A stretch of DNA of 64,000 nt from Streptomyces pyxinae (GCF_024756275.1 NZ_JANUGQ010000012.1:1-64000); one strand, 5' to 3'. Positions 25,572-34,460 are shown, numbered from the stretch's first letter. Notes: generated by a model from the sequence alone, not told the origin. A program made the numbers and translations.

Positions 25572-27092
25572 TCACGCCTGGCGGCTGGCGAGCTGGACCA
25601 GGGTGATGTCGGAGGGGGCGCCGACGCGGACGGGCGGACCCCAGGCGCCGGCGCCCCGGCTGACGTAGAGCTGGGTGTCGCCGTAGCGTTCCAGCCCGGC
25701 GACGGTGGGATTGGCCAGCTCGGCCAGGTAGTTGCCGGGCCAGAGCTGGCCGCCGTGGGTGTGGCCGGAGAGCTGGAGGTCCACCCCGTGGCGTACGGCC
25801 TCGTCGATGACGATCGGCTGGTGGGCGAGGAGCACGGCGGTGCGGGCACGGTCCCGGTCGCCCAGAGCGGCGGCGAAGTCGGGCCCCTGGCCCTCGGACT
25901 CGCCGGCCACGTCGTTGACCCCGGCCAGATCGAAGCCGGGCAGCTCGACGCGCTGGTTCTCCAGGGGGCGCAGGCCCAGCTCACGGACGTGGTCCACCCA
26001 CTGGGCGGCACCGGAGAAGTACTCGTGGTTGCCGGTGACGAAGAAGCTGCCGTGCCGGGCCTCCAGCCGGGCCAGGGGTTCGGCGGCCGGACCCAGGTCG
26101 GCCACGCTGCCGTCGACCAGGTCACCGACGACGGCCACCAGGTCGGGCTGGGCGCCGTTGATGGTGTCCACGATCCGCTGGGTGTGGGCCCGGCCCAGGA
26201 TCGGCCCCAGGTGGATGTCGCTGACCACGGCGATCCGGTAGCCGTGCGCCGCGCGCGGGAGCTTGGCCAGCGGTACGGTGATCCGCTTGAGGCGGGGACC
26301 GCGCAGGACACCATGGGCGCCGTGGGCGACCGTGCCCACGGCGGCGGCCGCCGCCGTGCCGCCGACGATGCGGGAGACGAAGAGGCGGCGGGAGACGGGG
26401 CCGTTGCGCCGGGGGACGTCGGCCGGGCCGGCCCCGCTGGCCGAGCCGGCCGCACCGGGCGAACCGGCTGCCGGGCCGACCGCCGGGTCGGGGGCCGTCC
26501 CGGCGGAGGCCGTCCGGACGGGCGCGGGCCGGGCGGGGGGCGGGGTGGGCCGGGCGTCCGGGGCGACGGCCTCCGCGGCCTCCGGGGCAGCGGCCTCAGC
26601 AGCGGGCGCGGCCTCCGGCTCAGGGGCGTCGGTGGCGGGCGGGGCCGCCGAACCTGACGGGGCCACTGGGATGGGCGGGGCCTCCGGGCCGGGGGCCTCC
26701 GGGGCAGCGGCCTCAGCAGCGGGCGCGGCCTCCGGCTCAGGGGCGTCGGTGGCGGGCGGGGCCCCAGCTCCGGAGGCGGCGGGGAGGAGGCGGAGGAGCA
26801 GGGGGCGGACGGCCTCGCCCACGAGCAGGGCCAGCACCAGGTAGAGCAGCAGGGCGAGCCAGAGGTAGCCGGGCCAGGCGAGTATCCGCTCCAGCCAGAA
26901 GGGGGCACCCGCGCGGCCCGCGACCAGGGCGCCGACCGAGAGCAGGGGGAGCAGGACCAGGACCCCGGCGCCGATCCGGCGCACGGCGCCACCCGGGCGG
27001 GTCACATCGCGGACCAGCCTGCGCCAGACGTACCAGTGCACCGCGCCGAGCAGGGCGAGGACGACCACCATGACCACCAGGACGACCAGCAC
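25572..27092 (-). CDS. Membrane-anchored calcineurin-type metallophosphoesterase
   Basis: A 506-residue protein. Four N-terminal hydrophobic segments are followed by a linker of about 120 residues rich in Ala/Pro/Glu. A possible anchor (RRLFVSRIVGGTAAAAAVG) comes next, then the phosphoesterase domain with its metal-binding motifs in order: DIHLG, GDLVDG, GNHEYF and GHTHGGQ. It resembles YkuE/YaeI-type enzymes that act on phosphodiesters or lipid phosphates at the membrane. Substrate is unknown. The linker contains a 70-bp in-frame duplication. Confidence 0.92.
   Translation of the reverse strand: MLVVLVVMVVVLALLGAVHWYVWRRLVRDVTRPGGAVRRIGAGVLVLLPLLSVGALVAGRAGAPFWLERILAWPGYLWLALLLYLVLALLVGEAVRPLLLRLLPAASGAGAPPATDAPEPEAAPAAEAAAPEAPGPEAPPIPVAPSGSAAPPATDAPEPEAAPAAEAAAPEAAEAVAPDARPTPPPARPAPVRTASAGTAPDPAVGPAAGSPGAAGSASGAGPADVPRRNGPVSRRLFVSRIVGGTAAAAAVGTVAHGAHGVLRGPRLKRITVPLAKLPRAAHGYRIAVVSDIHLGPILGRAHTQRIVDTINGAQPDLVAVVGDLVDGSVADLGPAAEPLARLEARHGSFFVTGNHEYFSGAAQWVDHVRELGLRPLENQRVELPGFDLAGVNDVAGESEGQGPDFAAALGDRDRARTAVLLAHQPIVIDEAVRHGVDLQLSGHTHGGQLWPGNYLAELANPTVAGLERYGDTQLYVSRGAGAWGPPVRVGAPSDITLVQLASRQA
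26577..26763. repeat. 70-bp in-frame direct repeat in phosphoesterase linker
   Basis: Two near-identical 70-bp copies at 26577-26646 and 26694-26763, offset 117 bp (39 codons). Both encode PPATDAPEPEAAPAAEAAAP. This marks a recent duplication inside the low-complexity linker. Because the offset is a multiple of three, the frame is kept. Confidence 0.85.
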
Positions 27093-27210
27093 GGCCGGCT
27101 CCTCCCTGCCCCTCTGAACTGCCCGCTCTGAATGATCGAAAGCTGATCGATTGTGGTCGGTGACGACCGAAGGTGATGGTTCTTGGTGCGCCTACTGACC
27201 GGCTAATCGG

Positions 27211-27462
27211 CTATTCGCCGGTTTTTTCCCGGCGCGACGCGCGGACGGCACGCAACCCGATGACCCCGATCACCGTCCCCAGAACAAAGGACGTGATGGC
27301 GAGCAGCAGATGCACCCAGAAGTAGGCGGTCGGGTCACCGGCGTCGTCGAAGGCGAGCCCGCTCCCGTCGTTCCAGAGGTTTTTGACGAAAGTGATCCAG
27401 ATGAACCAGCTCCACACCCCGAATGCGAGCAGGAACCAGGAGGCGGAGCGGCTGAGCTTCAT
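27211..27462 (-). CDS. SCO4848-family membrane protein
   Basis: An 83-residue protein with two membrane helices (ASWFLLAFGVWSWFIWITFV and FWVHLLLAITSFVLGTVIGV) separated by a short acidic loop (LWNDGSGLAFDDAGD), ending in a basic tail. It matches the small conserved Streptomyces membrane protein named after SCO4848, which sits divergently to a D-alanyl-D-alanine carboxypeptidase gene exactly as here. Function is unknown; the pairing hints at a cell-wall role. Confidence 0.88.
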   Translation of the reverse strand: MKLSRSASWFLLAFGVWSWFIWITFVKNLWNDGSGLAFDDAGDPTAYFWVHLLLAITSFVLGTVIGVIGLRAVRASRREKTGE

Positions 27463-27547
27463 GGAGCCAGTATCGCCGTCCCGCCGTCCGGGGTTCCTGC
27501 GGGGTGGGGTGCCGGTCTCGGTGACCGGTAAAGGTACGTTTCCGACC

Positions 27548-28813
27548 GTGTCCGTACTGAAAAAGACCGCAGCGGTGATCGCCGCTGCCGCCGTGCTGCC
27601 CCTCGCGGTCGCCGTCCCCGCGTCGGCCGCCCCGGGTCCAGGGAAGGACCCGGCCAAGGAGGAGCGCCAGCCGAAGCCGCCAGCCGTCATGTCCACGGTC
27701 GGCGGATCACTGCTGGGCCGGGCGGGCACCCAGGTGAACCTGGCGCCGGGCGTCCCGGTGCTGCCCAAGCAGGTGACCGGGCGCTCCTGGATCGTCGCGG
27801 ACGCCGAGAGCGGAGACGTACTCGCCTCGCACAACGCGCACTGGCGGCTGCCCCCGGCGTCCACCCTGAAGATGCTCTTCGCGGACACCGTGCTGCCCCG
27901 GCTGCCCAAGACCCAGGTGCACACGGTCACCCCGCAGGACCTGACCGGGCTCGGGGAGGGCTCCAGCCTGGTCGGGGTGAAGGAGAAGCAGAGCTACAGC
28001 GTCCACGATCTGTGGCTGGGCGTCTTCCTGCGCTCCGGGAACGACGCGGTGCATGTGCTCTCCGCCATGAACGGCGGCGTCCCCAAGACGGTGCGGGACA
28101 TGAACGCCCGCGCCGACGAGCTCCAGGCGCTGGACACCCATGTGGTCTCGCCGGACGGGTACGACGCCGAGGGCCAGGTCTCGTCCGCGTACGACCTCAC
28201 CCTGATCGCCCGCAGCGGCATGCAGAACCAGGACTTCCGGGAGTACTGCTCCACCGCCCGCGCGCAGTTCCCGGGCGAGAAGAAGCCGGGCAAGAAGCGC
28301 GAGACGTTCGAGATCGCCAACACCAACCGGCTGCTCACCGGTGACTTCGGGATAGCTCCGTACCAGGGCATGGCGGGCGTCAAGAACGGCAACACCACCC
28401 ACGCGGGCGCGACCTTCACCGGGGTGGCCGAGCGGAACGGCCGGGTGCTGCTGGTCACGGTGATGAACCCGTCCCCGAAGGAGAGCCACGCCGTCTACAT
28501 GGAGGCCCAGCGGCTGCTGGACTGGGGCTTCGCGGCCTCCGGCAAGGTGAAGCCGGTCGGGGAACTGGTGGCGCCGAAGTCCGCCGGTACGGGATCGGGT
28601 GACGGCTCCGGTACGGCCGAGGGGACCGGCCCCGGCGGCGGGGGCGACCACGCGGCCGGGCACCACGACGCGGTCGCCCCGGGCGGTTCCACCGGTGTGG
28701 GTACGGCGCTGGGAGTGACCGGCGGGGTGCTGGCGGTGCTGGCAGGCGGGATCTTCCTGGTCAACAAGCGCTGGCCACTCCCCCACCTGGCCCGCAAGCT
28801 GCCGCGCAAGTAG
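27548..28813 (+). CDS. D-alanyl-D-alanine carboxypeptidase (class A low-mass PBP)
   Basis: A 421-residue secreted or anchored serine DD-peptidase. The GTG at 27548 gives a clean signal peptide (VSVLKKTAAVIAAAAVLPLA...ASA); upstream starts would bury it. Active-site motifs: SxxK as STLK in PPASTLKM, SxN as SGN in LRSGNDAV, and KTG represented by KNG in GVKNGNTTHAG. A Gly/Ser/Asp-rich linker follows, then one C-terminal helix (ALGVTGGVLAVLAGGIFLV) and a basic tail, so the enzyme is held on the outer membrane face. It trims the pentapeptide terminal D-Ala. Asn in place of Thr in the third motif is a mild departure. Confidence 0.93.
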   Translation: MSVLKKTAAVIAAAAVLPLAVAVPASAAPGPGKDPAKEERQPKPPAVMSTVGGSLLGRAGTQVNLAPGVPVLPKQVTGRSWIVADAESGDVLASHNAHWRLPPASTLKMLFADTVLPRLPKTQVHTVTPQDLTGLGEGSSLVGVKEKQSYSVHDLWLGVFLRSGNDAVHVLSAMNGGVPKTVRDMNARADELQALDTHVVSPDGYDAEGQVSSAYDLTLIARSGMQNQDFREYCSTARAQFPGEKKPGKKRETFEIANTNRLLTGDFGIAPYQGMAGVKNGNTTHAGATFTGVAERNGRVLLVTVMNPSPKESHAVYMEAQRLLDWGFAASGKVKPVGELVAPKSAGTGSGDGSGTAEGTGPGGGGDHAAGHHDAVAPGGSTGVGTALGVTGGVLAVLAGGIFLVNKRWPLPHLARKLPRK

Positions 28814-28828
28814 CGGGGTGCCACCGGC

Positions 28829-28857
28829 CCCGCCCGGCCCACGCGGGGCCGGGCGGG
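28829..28857. terminator. Bidirectional hairpin between carboxypeptidase and YihY genes
   Basis: A 12-bp perfect stem CCCGCCCGGCCC / GGGCCGGGCGGG with loop ACGCG in the convergent gap. Confidence 0.8.
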
Positions 28858-28891
28858 AGGCGGAAGGAACCGGGCCTGCGGGTGGCCGCTG

Positions 28892-29884
28892 TCAGCCCGG
28901 CCGGCCGGTGCCGCCGCCCTTCCGCGAGGGCCCTTGCACATCCGGTCCTGCGTCCGGTCCTGCGGGCGTTCCAGCAGGTGTTCCAGCGGGTGTTCCGGCG
29001 GGGGATTCGGAAGGCGTCCCGGCGGACGTCTCCGCCTTGGAGCGGGTGGCGGTCCAGGCGGCGCAGTAGAGCAGCAGCTTGGCGGTGAAATTGATCCACA
29101 GCAGCAGGGCGACCGGCACCCCGAAGGCGCCATACATGGACTTCGCCGCCACGCCCTTCATATAGCCGCCGAGCAGCAGCTTCAGCAGTTCGAAGCCGAT
29201 GGCGCCGACCACCCCGGCGACGATCAGCCGGCGGCGCGGCGGATGGACGCCGGGCAGCAGGGTGAGCAGATAGAGCAGGATCAGGAAGTTGGCCAGCGCG
29301 CCGACGACCACCCCGGCGACCTGGAGCAGCACCCCGCCGGCGCCGCCCTCCGGGATGCCGAGCCGCTCGGCGGTCCAGCCCACGGCGGTGGCGCCGAGCC
29401 CGGAGGCGGCCATCGAGGCGAGCCCGGTGGCGCCCAGTCCCAGCAGGATCCCGGCGTCCTTGGCCTTGCGGACGACCGGGTTGCCCTCGTCCACGTCGTC
29501 CAGCTCCCAGACCGCCCGCAGGCAGTCGCGCATCGAGCCGACCCAGCCGACACCGGTGAAGAGCAGCGCGGCGCCACCGATCAGCCCGATGGTCCCGGCG
29601 TTGTCCACCAGCGCTCCGATGTCGAGCTGTTCGGAGATGCCCGGCACCTGTTCACCGATCTTGTCCTCCAGGCTCTTCACCCGGTCCGGGCTGAGCAGCG
29701 CGGCGCCCGCCGCGGCGGCGACCGTGATCAGCGGGAAGAGGGCGAGGAAACTCAGGAAGGTGATCGCGGCCGCCAGCCGGGTCCAGTGGACCCGGTCGAG
29801 GGTCTCGTACGAACGCCAGGCGTGCGTACGCATCAGGCGCGCCAGCCAGGGGCCGACGACGGGAAGCTTGGTGAGCCAGTCCAT
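28892..29884 (-). CDS. YihY/BrkB-family inner membrane protein
   Basis: A 330-residue integral membrane protein with about six helices. The family core is visible (RLAAAITFLSFLALFPLI, GGAALLFTGVGWVGSMRDCL, LLYLLTLLPGVHPPRRR, FGVPVALLLWINFTAKLLLY). The ATG at 29884 follows GAGGGTAGGGG. The tail has the repeat PAGTPAGTPAGTPAG from a short in-frame tandem expansion near 28965-29010. Function of the family is unsettled. It lies 10 bp downstream of the GtrA-like gene and may be the last gene of the PAP2-UbiA-GtrA operon. Confidence 0.9.
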   Translation of the reverse strand: MDWLTKLPVVGPWLARLMRTHAWRSYETLDRVHWTRLAAAITFLSFLALFPLITVAAAAGAALLSPDRVKSLEDKIGEQVPGISEQLDIGALVDNAGTIGLIGGAALLFTGVGWVGSMRDCLRAVWELDDVDEGNPVVRKAKDAGILLGLGATGLASMAASGLGATAVGWTAERLGIPEGGAGGVLLQVAGVVVGALANFLILLYLLTLLPGVHPPRRRLIVAGVVGAIGFELLKLLLGGYMKGVAAKSMYGAFGVPVALLLWINFTAKLLLYCAAWTATRSKAETSAGTPSESPAGTPAGTPAGTPAGPDAGPDVQGPSRKGGGTGRPG

Positions 29885-29894
29885 GGTGGTGCCC

Positions 29895-30569
29895 CTACCC
29901 TCGTGAGCCGCCGAAGACCAAGGTTCTCGTCCCCCAGAACCGCAGACCGGTGGCGAGGACCATGCCGACGCCGAGCCCCGAGACCGCGTCGGCGCGCGGG
30001 GAGGTGAGCCCGAGCCCGTAGTGCGAGAGGGCCAGACAGCCGAGCTGGACCGCCGCGCCGGCCGCGTTGACGGCGAAGAAGGCGCCGTAGCGGAGGAGAT
30101 GGCGGGTGGGAGCGAGAGCGGGGCCGGGGACGCCGTTGCCGCTGTCGTCAATGCCGCTGCCGTCACCGCCGTTGTCACTGCTGTCACCGCCGTCGCCGCC
30201 GTTCCCGCCGTCGCCCCGGGTTTCGCGCCGGTACGGGCCGAGCGCGTTGCCCAGGTACGCGACGGTGCAGCCGGCCAGGAAGGCGAGGGCCTTCGCGGTC
30301 AGCGGGTCCTGGCCCAGTGAGCCGCGCAGCCAGAGGAAGAGGGCCAGATCGGCGGCGTACGCGGCGAGCCCGGCGGTCAGGAAGCCGGCCAGCTCGGTGG
30401 CGCGTGCCGCACGGGGAGCGGTCCACGGAGCCCGTCCGGCCCCTGCGGCCCCCGCGATACGGAGGCCCCGTGCGGCGCGGAGAGCCCGTACGGCACGGAG
30501 GCTCCCTCCGGCGCGGAGAGCCCGTACGGTACGGAGGCCCCGGCCGGCACGGAGGGCGGCGAGCCTCAC
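29895..30569 (-). CDS. GtrA-like flippase with acidic Gly/Asp insertion
   Basis: A 224-residue membrane protein with four helices in the GtrA pattern (FLTAGLAAYAADLALFLWL, LAFLAGCTVAYLGNALGPYR, YGAFFAVNAAGAAVQLGCL, GVGMVLATGLRFWGTRTLVF). The GTG start overlaps the UbiA stop (GTGA). Two oddities are seen: an N-terminal 35 residues of repeated LRAxRxLR, and a hydrophilic insertion of about 30 residues between helices 2 and 3 (GDGGNGGDGGDSSDNGGDG). In mycobacteria the GtrA protein Rv3789 belongs to the decaprenylphosphoryl-arabinose pathway. Context supports the same role here, moving a polyprenyl-phosphate sugar or anchoring pathway enzymes. Confidence 0.85.
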   Translation of the reverse strand: MRLAALRAGRGLRTVRALRAGGSLRAVRALRAARGLRIAGAAGAGRAPWTAPRAARATELAGFLTAGLAAYAADLALFLWLRGSLGQDPLTAKALAFLAGCTVAYLGNALGPYRRETRGDGGNGGDGGDSSDNGGDGSGIDDSGNGVPGPALAPTRHLLRYGAFFAVNAAGAAVQLGCLALSHYGLGLTSPRADAVSGLGVGMVLATGLRFWGTRTLVFGGSRG

Positions 30570-31507
30570 AGGTCCGCCACCGCCATCCCGTACATGGCCA
30601 GCCAGACCAGTCCGATGACGGCGAGCGGGCGGTCCCGGAGCACCACGTCCTCGGGGGCGCCGGCCGTGCCCCGGTCGGCGAAGACCGCGTACCGCAGGAC
30701 GGCGAGGATGAAGGCGATCATGGAGAGCTGGCGCCAGGGCAGCAGCGAGCCATTGGCGGTGCCGCCGCTCTCCAGCGCCCAGAGGCAGTAGCCGAGCACG
30801 GCCACCCCGGCGGCGAGCTGCCAGACGAACCGCAGATAGCCGGTGGTGTACTCGGTGAGCAGCGCCCGGGTGGCGCCGCCCCGGCCGGCCATCTGGACCG
30901 CCTCCGAGTAGCGCTTGGCCGAGACCATGAAGAGCGCGCCGAAGCCGGTGGTGATGAGGAACCAGCGGGAGAGCGGGATGGCGAGGGCGATCCCGCCGAT
31001 CATCGCCCGGAGCAGGAAGCCGGTGGTCACTACGGCCAGATCCACGACGAGGATGTGCTTCAGCCGTACGCAGTAGGCGAGTTGCATCACCAGGTACGCG
31101 GTGAGGAGCGCGGCGGTCAGGGTGTTGCAGAGGACGGCGGCCCCGGCCACCGAACCGGTCGCGAGGGTGGCCCCGGTGCCGTACGCCACCGGGAGCGGGA
31201 CCTCTCCGGCGGCCACCGGGCGGCGGCACTTGACCGGGTGGGCGCGGTCGGCCTCGGCGTCCACGGCGTCGTTGACCAGGTAGACGGCCGCCGCCGCGGC
31301 GGTGAACAGCACGAAGACCAGCGCCAGTTGGAGGGCCGTGTGCCGGGAGCCCAACTGGCCGGCGGCGGCGGGCGCGGCGGCCACCAGGAGGTTCTTCACC
31401 CACTGGCGGGGCCGCGCGGTGCGCAGCAGCCCGGGCAGCAGGCCGCCCGCCCCGGCCGCCCGCCGCGCGGGCCGGGACGGCTCCAGTACGGCGGTGCGCT
31501 CGGTCAT
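30566..31507 (-). CDS. ubiA: Decaprenyl-phosphate 5-phosphoribosyltransferase-like UbiA protein
   Basis: A 313-residue UbiA-superfamily prenyltransferase with about nine helices. The first catalytic loop NDAVDAEADRAHPVKCRRP carries the NDxxDxxxD metal site and the HPxKxRP sequence characteristic of Rv3806c-type DPPR synthases, and RLKHILVVDLA provides the second. These enzymes join 5-phosphoribosyl pyrophosphate to decaprenyl phosphate. The start overlaps the PAP2 stop (ATGA) and the stop overlaps the GtrA start (GTGA), so the three genes are coupled. The local pathway genes make this assignment strong. Confidence 0.92.
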   Translation of the reverse strand: MTERTAVLEPSRPARRAAGAGGLLPGLLRTARPRQWVKNLLVAAAPAAAGQLGSRHTALQLALVFVLFTAAAAAVYLVNDAVDAEADRAHPVKCRRPVAAGEVPLPVAYGTGATLATGSVAGAAVLCNTLTAALLTAYLVMQLAYCVRLKHILVVDLAVVTTGFLLRAMIGGIALAIPLSRWFLITTGFGALFMVSAKRYSEAVQMAGRGGATRALLTEYTTGYLRFVWQLAAGVAVLGYCLWALESGGTANGSLLPWRQLSMIAFILAVLRYAVFADRGTAGAPEDVVLRDRPLAVIGLVWLAMYGMAVADL

Positions 31508-32496
31508 GCCCCGCCCCGGGTGCGCCGGCAGCCGCAGGGGGTGGAGCCCCCGTCCTCACCGGGCCCGCAGGGCGCGGCGGCGCCGCAGCCACGGGAGACG
31601 GCGACGGGCCCGATGGGCAGCACGGGGAGCAGCGGGCGGGCGGGGCCCGGGGCAGGGCCTTCGGCGGGAGCGGAGTCCGGGGCGGGACCCGTCACGGGGG
31701 CGAAGTCCGGGGCGGGGCCCTCGGCGGGGTCCTCGGACGCGGGGGCCGTGACGGAGACGGGATCCGTGCCGGAGGCGCCGGGGGCGGGATCCGTGCCGGA
31801 GGCGCCGGGGGCGGGGCCGTCCTCCGTGGTGGCCGCCCGGCCGGGCGCCCCGGTCGTCGTGGGTGCCGTGCCCGTCCCGGACGCCCGGCCGGGACCCCCG
31901 GCCGTCGTGGTCACCCGGCCGGGCGTCCCGACCGCCGTCCCGGTGGCCGTCCCGCCCCGGAGCCGGTGGCGGCCGGCGGTGGCGGTGAGGGCGCCCAGCA
32001 GGGCGCCGGCCGCCACATCGGCCGGGTGGTGGACGCCCACCACCAGACGGGAGAGGCACATCGCGGCGGCGGCCGGCCGCAGGAGCCGCCGCACCGCCGG
32101 GCCGCCCAGCGCGCCGAAGGTCACGGCGGCGGCGGTCGCCGAGGCGGCGTGCGAGCTCGGGAACGCGTACCGCCCGGCCGTGGAGACCAGCGGCCGCACC
32201 GGACCGGCCGGGCGGGCCCGGCGGACCAGGTGCTTCAGGCCGCTGCTGGTCAGCTGGGTGGCGGCGACCAGGGCCGTACCGCGCAGCCAGGCGCCGCGCC
32301 GGTCCCGGTCGGCCAGCGCCCCCGCGCAGCCGGCCGCCAGCCAGAGCGCCGCGTGCTCGCCCCCGTACGACAGTGCCCGCGCGGACGCCACCACCCCCGG
32401 GATGCGCCGCCCCCGGCCCTGCGCCACGGCGAGCAGCCACCGGTCGGCACCGGCCAACCGCCGGGCCCAGCCGCTCGTCCGATCGACACCGCGCAT
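31504..32496 (-). CDS. PAP2-family phosphatase, candidate decaprenylphosphoryl-5-phosphoribose phosphatase
   Basis: A 330-residue membrane phosphatase. The three PAP2 motifs are intact: KHLVRRARP, PSSHAAS and SRLVVGVHHPAD, with the catalytic His residues present. The ATG at 32496 follows GGAGAGGGG. Mycobacterial Rv3807c has this position next to the UbiA gene and removes the 5-phosphate of decaprenylphosphoryl phosphoribose. The C-terminal 130 residues are a low-complexity Thr/Pro/Gly/Asp tail (APGASGTDP twice), ending in a Cys cluster CGAAAPCGPG...CGCRR. The tail is absent from ordinary PAP2 proteins. Confidence 0.9.
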   Translation of the reverse strand: MRGVDRTSGWARRLAGADRWLLAVAQGRGRRIPGVVASARALSYGGEHAALWLAAGCAGALADRDRRGAWLRGTALVAATQLTSSGLKHLVRRARPAGPVRPLVSTAGRYAFPSSHAASATAAAVTFGALGGPAVRRLLRPAAAAMCLSRLVVGVHHPADVAAGALLGALTATAGRHRLRGGTATGTAVGTPGRVTTTAGGPGRASGTGTAPTTTGAPGRAATTEDGPAPGASGTDPAPGASGTDPVSVTAPASEDPAEGPAPDFAPVTGPAPDSAPAEGPAPGPARPLLPVLPIGPVAVSRGCGAAAPCGPGEDGGSTPCGCRRTRGGA

Positions 32497-32650
32497 CCGC
32501 CGCCCCTCTCCTCGGTGCTCCAGGGCGACTCTGACCCGGGGCCCGGCGGACGGCACGGCAATCTTTTTATGACACTCGTTTAATCACCCATTCCGGCGAG
32601 TCGGCCATCAAAGCCGGTAAAGGGACGTATGCGGCGATACGGTCGCCCCC
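32497..32650. promoter_or_regulatory. Divergent promoter region of the DPA locus
   Basis: A 154-bp gap between PAP2 and dprE1 with a locally AT-rich stretch (about 32562-32590, TTTTTATGACACTCGTTTAA). It must contain both promoters for the two divergent halves of the pathway. Confidence 0.45.
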
Positions 32651-34270
32651 ATGTCCGCCGACACCACCACCGGACCCGCCCCCCTGCCGCACCGCGCCGA
32701 AGGCGCCCCCACCGACGGCCCCCCGGCTGACGGCCTCTCGCCCGACGGTTCCTCCCCCGGCGGCCCCAGCGCTGACGGTTCCTCGACCGCTGGTTCCTCC
32801 CCCGACGGCCCCACCGTCAACGGCTCTCCCACCGACGGATCGCCCGCTGACGGGTCGCCCGCCGGGGCCGATCCGCTGTCCGCCGATCACCGGTCCGCCG
32901 ACCCCCAGGAGGGCGACTGGCTGCCGGTCACCGGCTGGGGGCGGACGGCGCCCACCGTCGCCCGGGTGCTGCGGCCCCGGGACCGGGACGAGCTGGTGGC
33001 GGCCGTCCGGGACCGCGCCGCGCCGGGAGCCGGGCGGGGGTTCATCGCCCGGGGGCTCGGCCGGGCGTACGGCGACGCCGCGCAGAACGCCGGCGGCACG
33101 GTCCTGGATCTGACCGGGCTCGCCCGGGTGAGGTCGCTCGACGCCCGCGCCGGCCGGGTCGTCTGCGAGGCGGGCACCAGTCTGCACCGGCTGACGCGGA
33201 TGCTGCTGCCGCTCGGCTGGTTCGTCCCGGTGACCCCCGGCACCCGCCAGGTGACCGTCGGCGGGGCGATCGCCGCCGACATCCACGGCAAGAACCACCA
33301 TGTCTCCGGCTCCTTCGGCCGCCATCTGGACGCCTTCGAGCTGCTCACCGCCGACGGCGGCATCCGGACCGTACGGCCCGGCAGCGACCTCTTCGACGCC
33401 ACCACCGGGGGCATGGGGCTCACCGGGGCGGTCCTCTCCGCCACCCTGCGGCTGCTGCCGGTCGAGACCTCGCTGATGCGGGTGGACACCGAGCGGGCCC
33501 GGGACCTGGACGATCTGATGGCCCGGCTCACCGCCACCGACCACCACTACCGCTACTCGGTCGCCTGGATCGACCTGCTGGCGCGCGGCGCCGCCACCGG
33601 CCGGGCCGTCCTCACCCGGGGCGACCACGCCCCACTCGACGCCCTCCCCCGCCGCGCCCGCCGCGCCCCGCTGGCCTTCCGCCCCGGTGCCCCGCTGCCG
33701 GCCGCCCCCCGCTTCCTCCCGGACGGGCTGCTCAACCGGACGACGGTGGGCGCCTTCAACGAGCTCTGGTACCGCCGGGCGCCCCGCCGCCGCACCGGCG
33801 CGCTCCAGCGGCTCGGCTCCTTCTTCCACCCGCTGGACGGCCTGCCGCACTGGAACCGGGTCTACGGGCGCGGCGGCTTCGTGCAGTACCAGTTCGTCGT
33901 CCCGTACGGCCGGGAGGAGACCCTGCGCCGGGTGGTGCGCCGGATCGCGCGCCGGGGCTGCCCCTCGTTCCTGGCGGTGCTGAAGCGGTTCGGGGAGAGC
34001 GACCCCGGCTGGCTGTCGTTCCCGCGCCCGGGCTGGACGCTGGCGCTCGACGTCCCGGCCGGGCTGCCGGGCCTCGGCGCCTTCCTGGACGAGCTGGACG
34101 AGGAGGTGGCCGGGGCGGGCGGCCGGGTCTACCTGGCCAAGGACGCCCGGCTGCGGCCCGAGCTGCTGGCCGCGATGTACCCCCGGCTGGCCGACTTCCG
34201 GGCGCTGCGCGCCGAGCTGGACCCGCACGCCGTCTTCGCCTCGGACCTGGCCCGCCGGCTGGGGATCTGA
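32651..34270 (+). CDS. dprE1: Decaprenylphosphoryl-beta-D-ribose 2'-oxidase (DprE1-like)
   Basis: A 539-residue FAD oxidoreductase of the VAO/MurB type. The FAD region includes ARGLGRAYGDAAQNAGG and GGAIAADIHGKNHH (His212 region, matching the Mtb His132 loop). The C-terminal half matches DprE1 closely (GGFVQYQFVVPYG, VYLAKDARL with the catalytic Lys, FASDLARRL). It oxidises the ribose 2'-OH of decaprenylphosphoryl ribose, the first half of epimerisation to arabinose. Ala465 (in GWTLALD) stands where Mtb DprE1 has Cys387, the benzothiazinone target. An 85-residue N-terminal extension of Asp-Gly-Ser-Pro repeats is unusual. Confidence 0.93.
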   Translation: MSADTTTGPAPLPHRAEGAPTDGPPADGLSPDGSSPGGPSADGSSTAGSSPDGPTVNGSPTDGSPADGSPAGADPLSADHRSADPQEGDWLPVTGWGRTAPTVARVLRPRDRDELVAAVRDRAAPGAGRGFIARGLGRAYGDAAQNAGGTVLDLTGLARVRSLDARAGRVVCEAGTSLHRLTRMLLPLGWFVPVTPGTRQVTVGGAIAADIHGKNHHVSGSFGRHLDAFELLTADGGIRTVRPGSDLFDATTGGMGLTGAVLSATLRLLPVETSLMRVDTERARDLDDLMARLTATDHHYRYSVAWIDLLARGAATGRAVLTRGDHAPLDALPRRARRAPLAFRPGAPLPAAPRFLPDGLLNRTTVGAFNELWYRRAPRRRTGALQRLGSFFHPLDGLPHWNRVYGRGGFVQYQFVVPYGREETLRRVVRRIARRGCPSFLAVLKRFGESDPGWLSFPRPGWTLALDVPAGLPGLGAFLDELDEEVAGAGGRVYLAKDARLRPELLAAMYPRLADFRALRAELDPHAVFASDLARRLGI

Positions 34271-34328
34271 GCCCGCCGCCCGCCGGGGCGGTACGGGACC
34301 GGGCCGGAGCGGTACGGGGTCCCGGCCG

Positions 34329-34444
34329 GGTCCCGTACCCCCGCCCGCTCGCCGCGCCCCACGCCCGGTCCCGTACCCCCGCCCGCTCGCCGTGCCCCAC
34401 GCCCGGTCCCGCACCCCACGCCCGCTCGCCGTGCCCCTCACGCC
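34329..34444. repeat. 38-bp tandem repeat between dprE1 and dprE2
   Basis: Two nearly perfect 38-bp units at 34329-34366 and 34367-34404, and a degenerate third at 34405-34444, each starting GGTCCCGTACCCCC. They fill the gap before the dprE2 ribosome site (CAGGAG). Confidence 0.8.
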
Positions 34445-34460
34445 TCAGGAGTGACCCGTC

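Noticed and set aside
27199-27227. Hairpin with T6 tract near the SCO4848-like gene end
   Set aside because: The T tract is on the plus strand, where no gene ends; on the coding strand it precedes the stem, so it is not a terminator for that gene.
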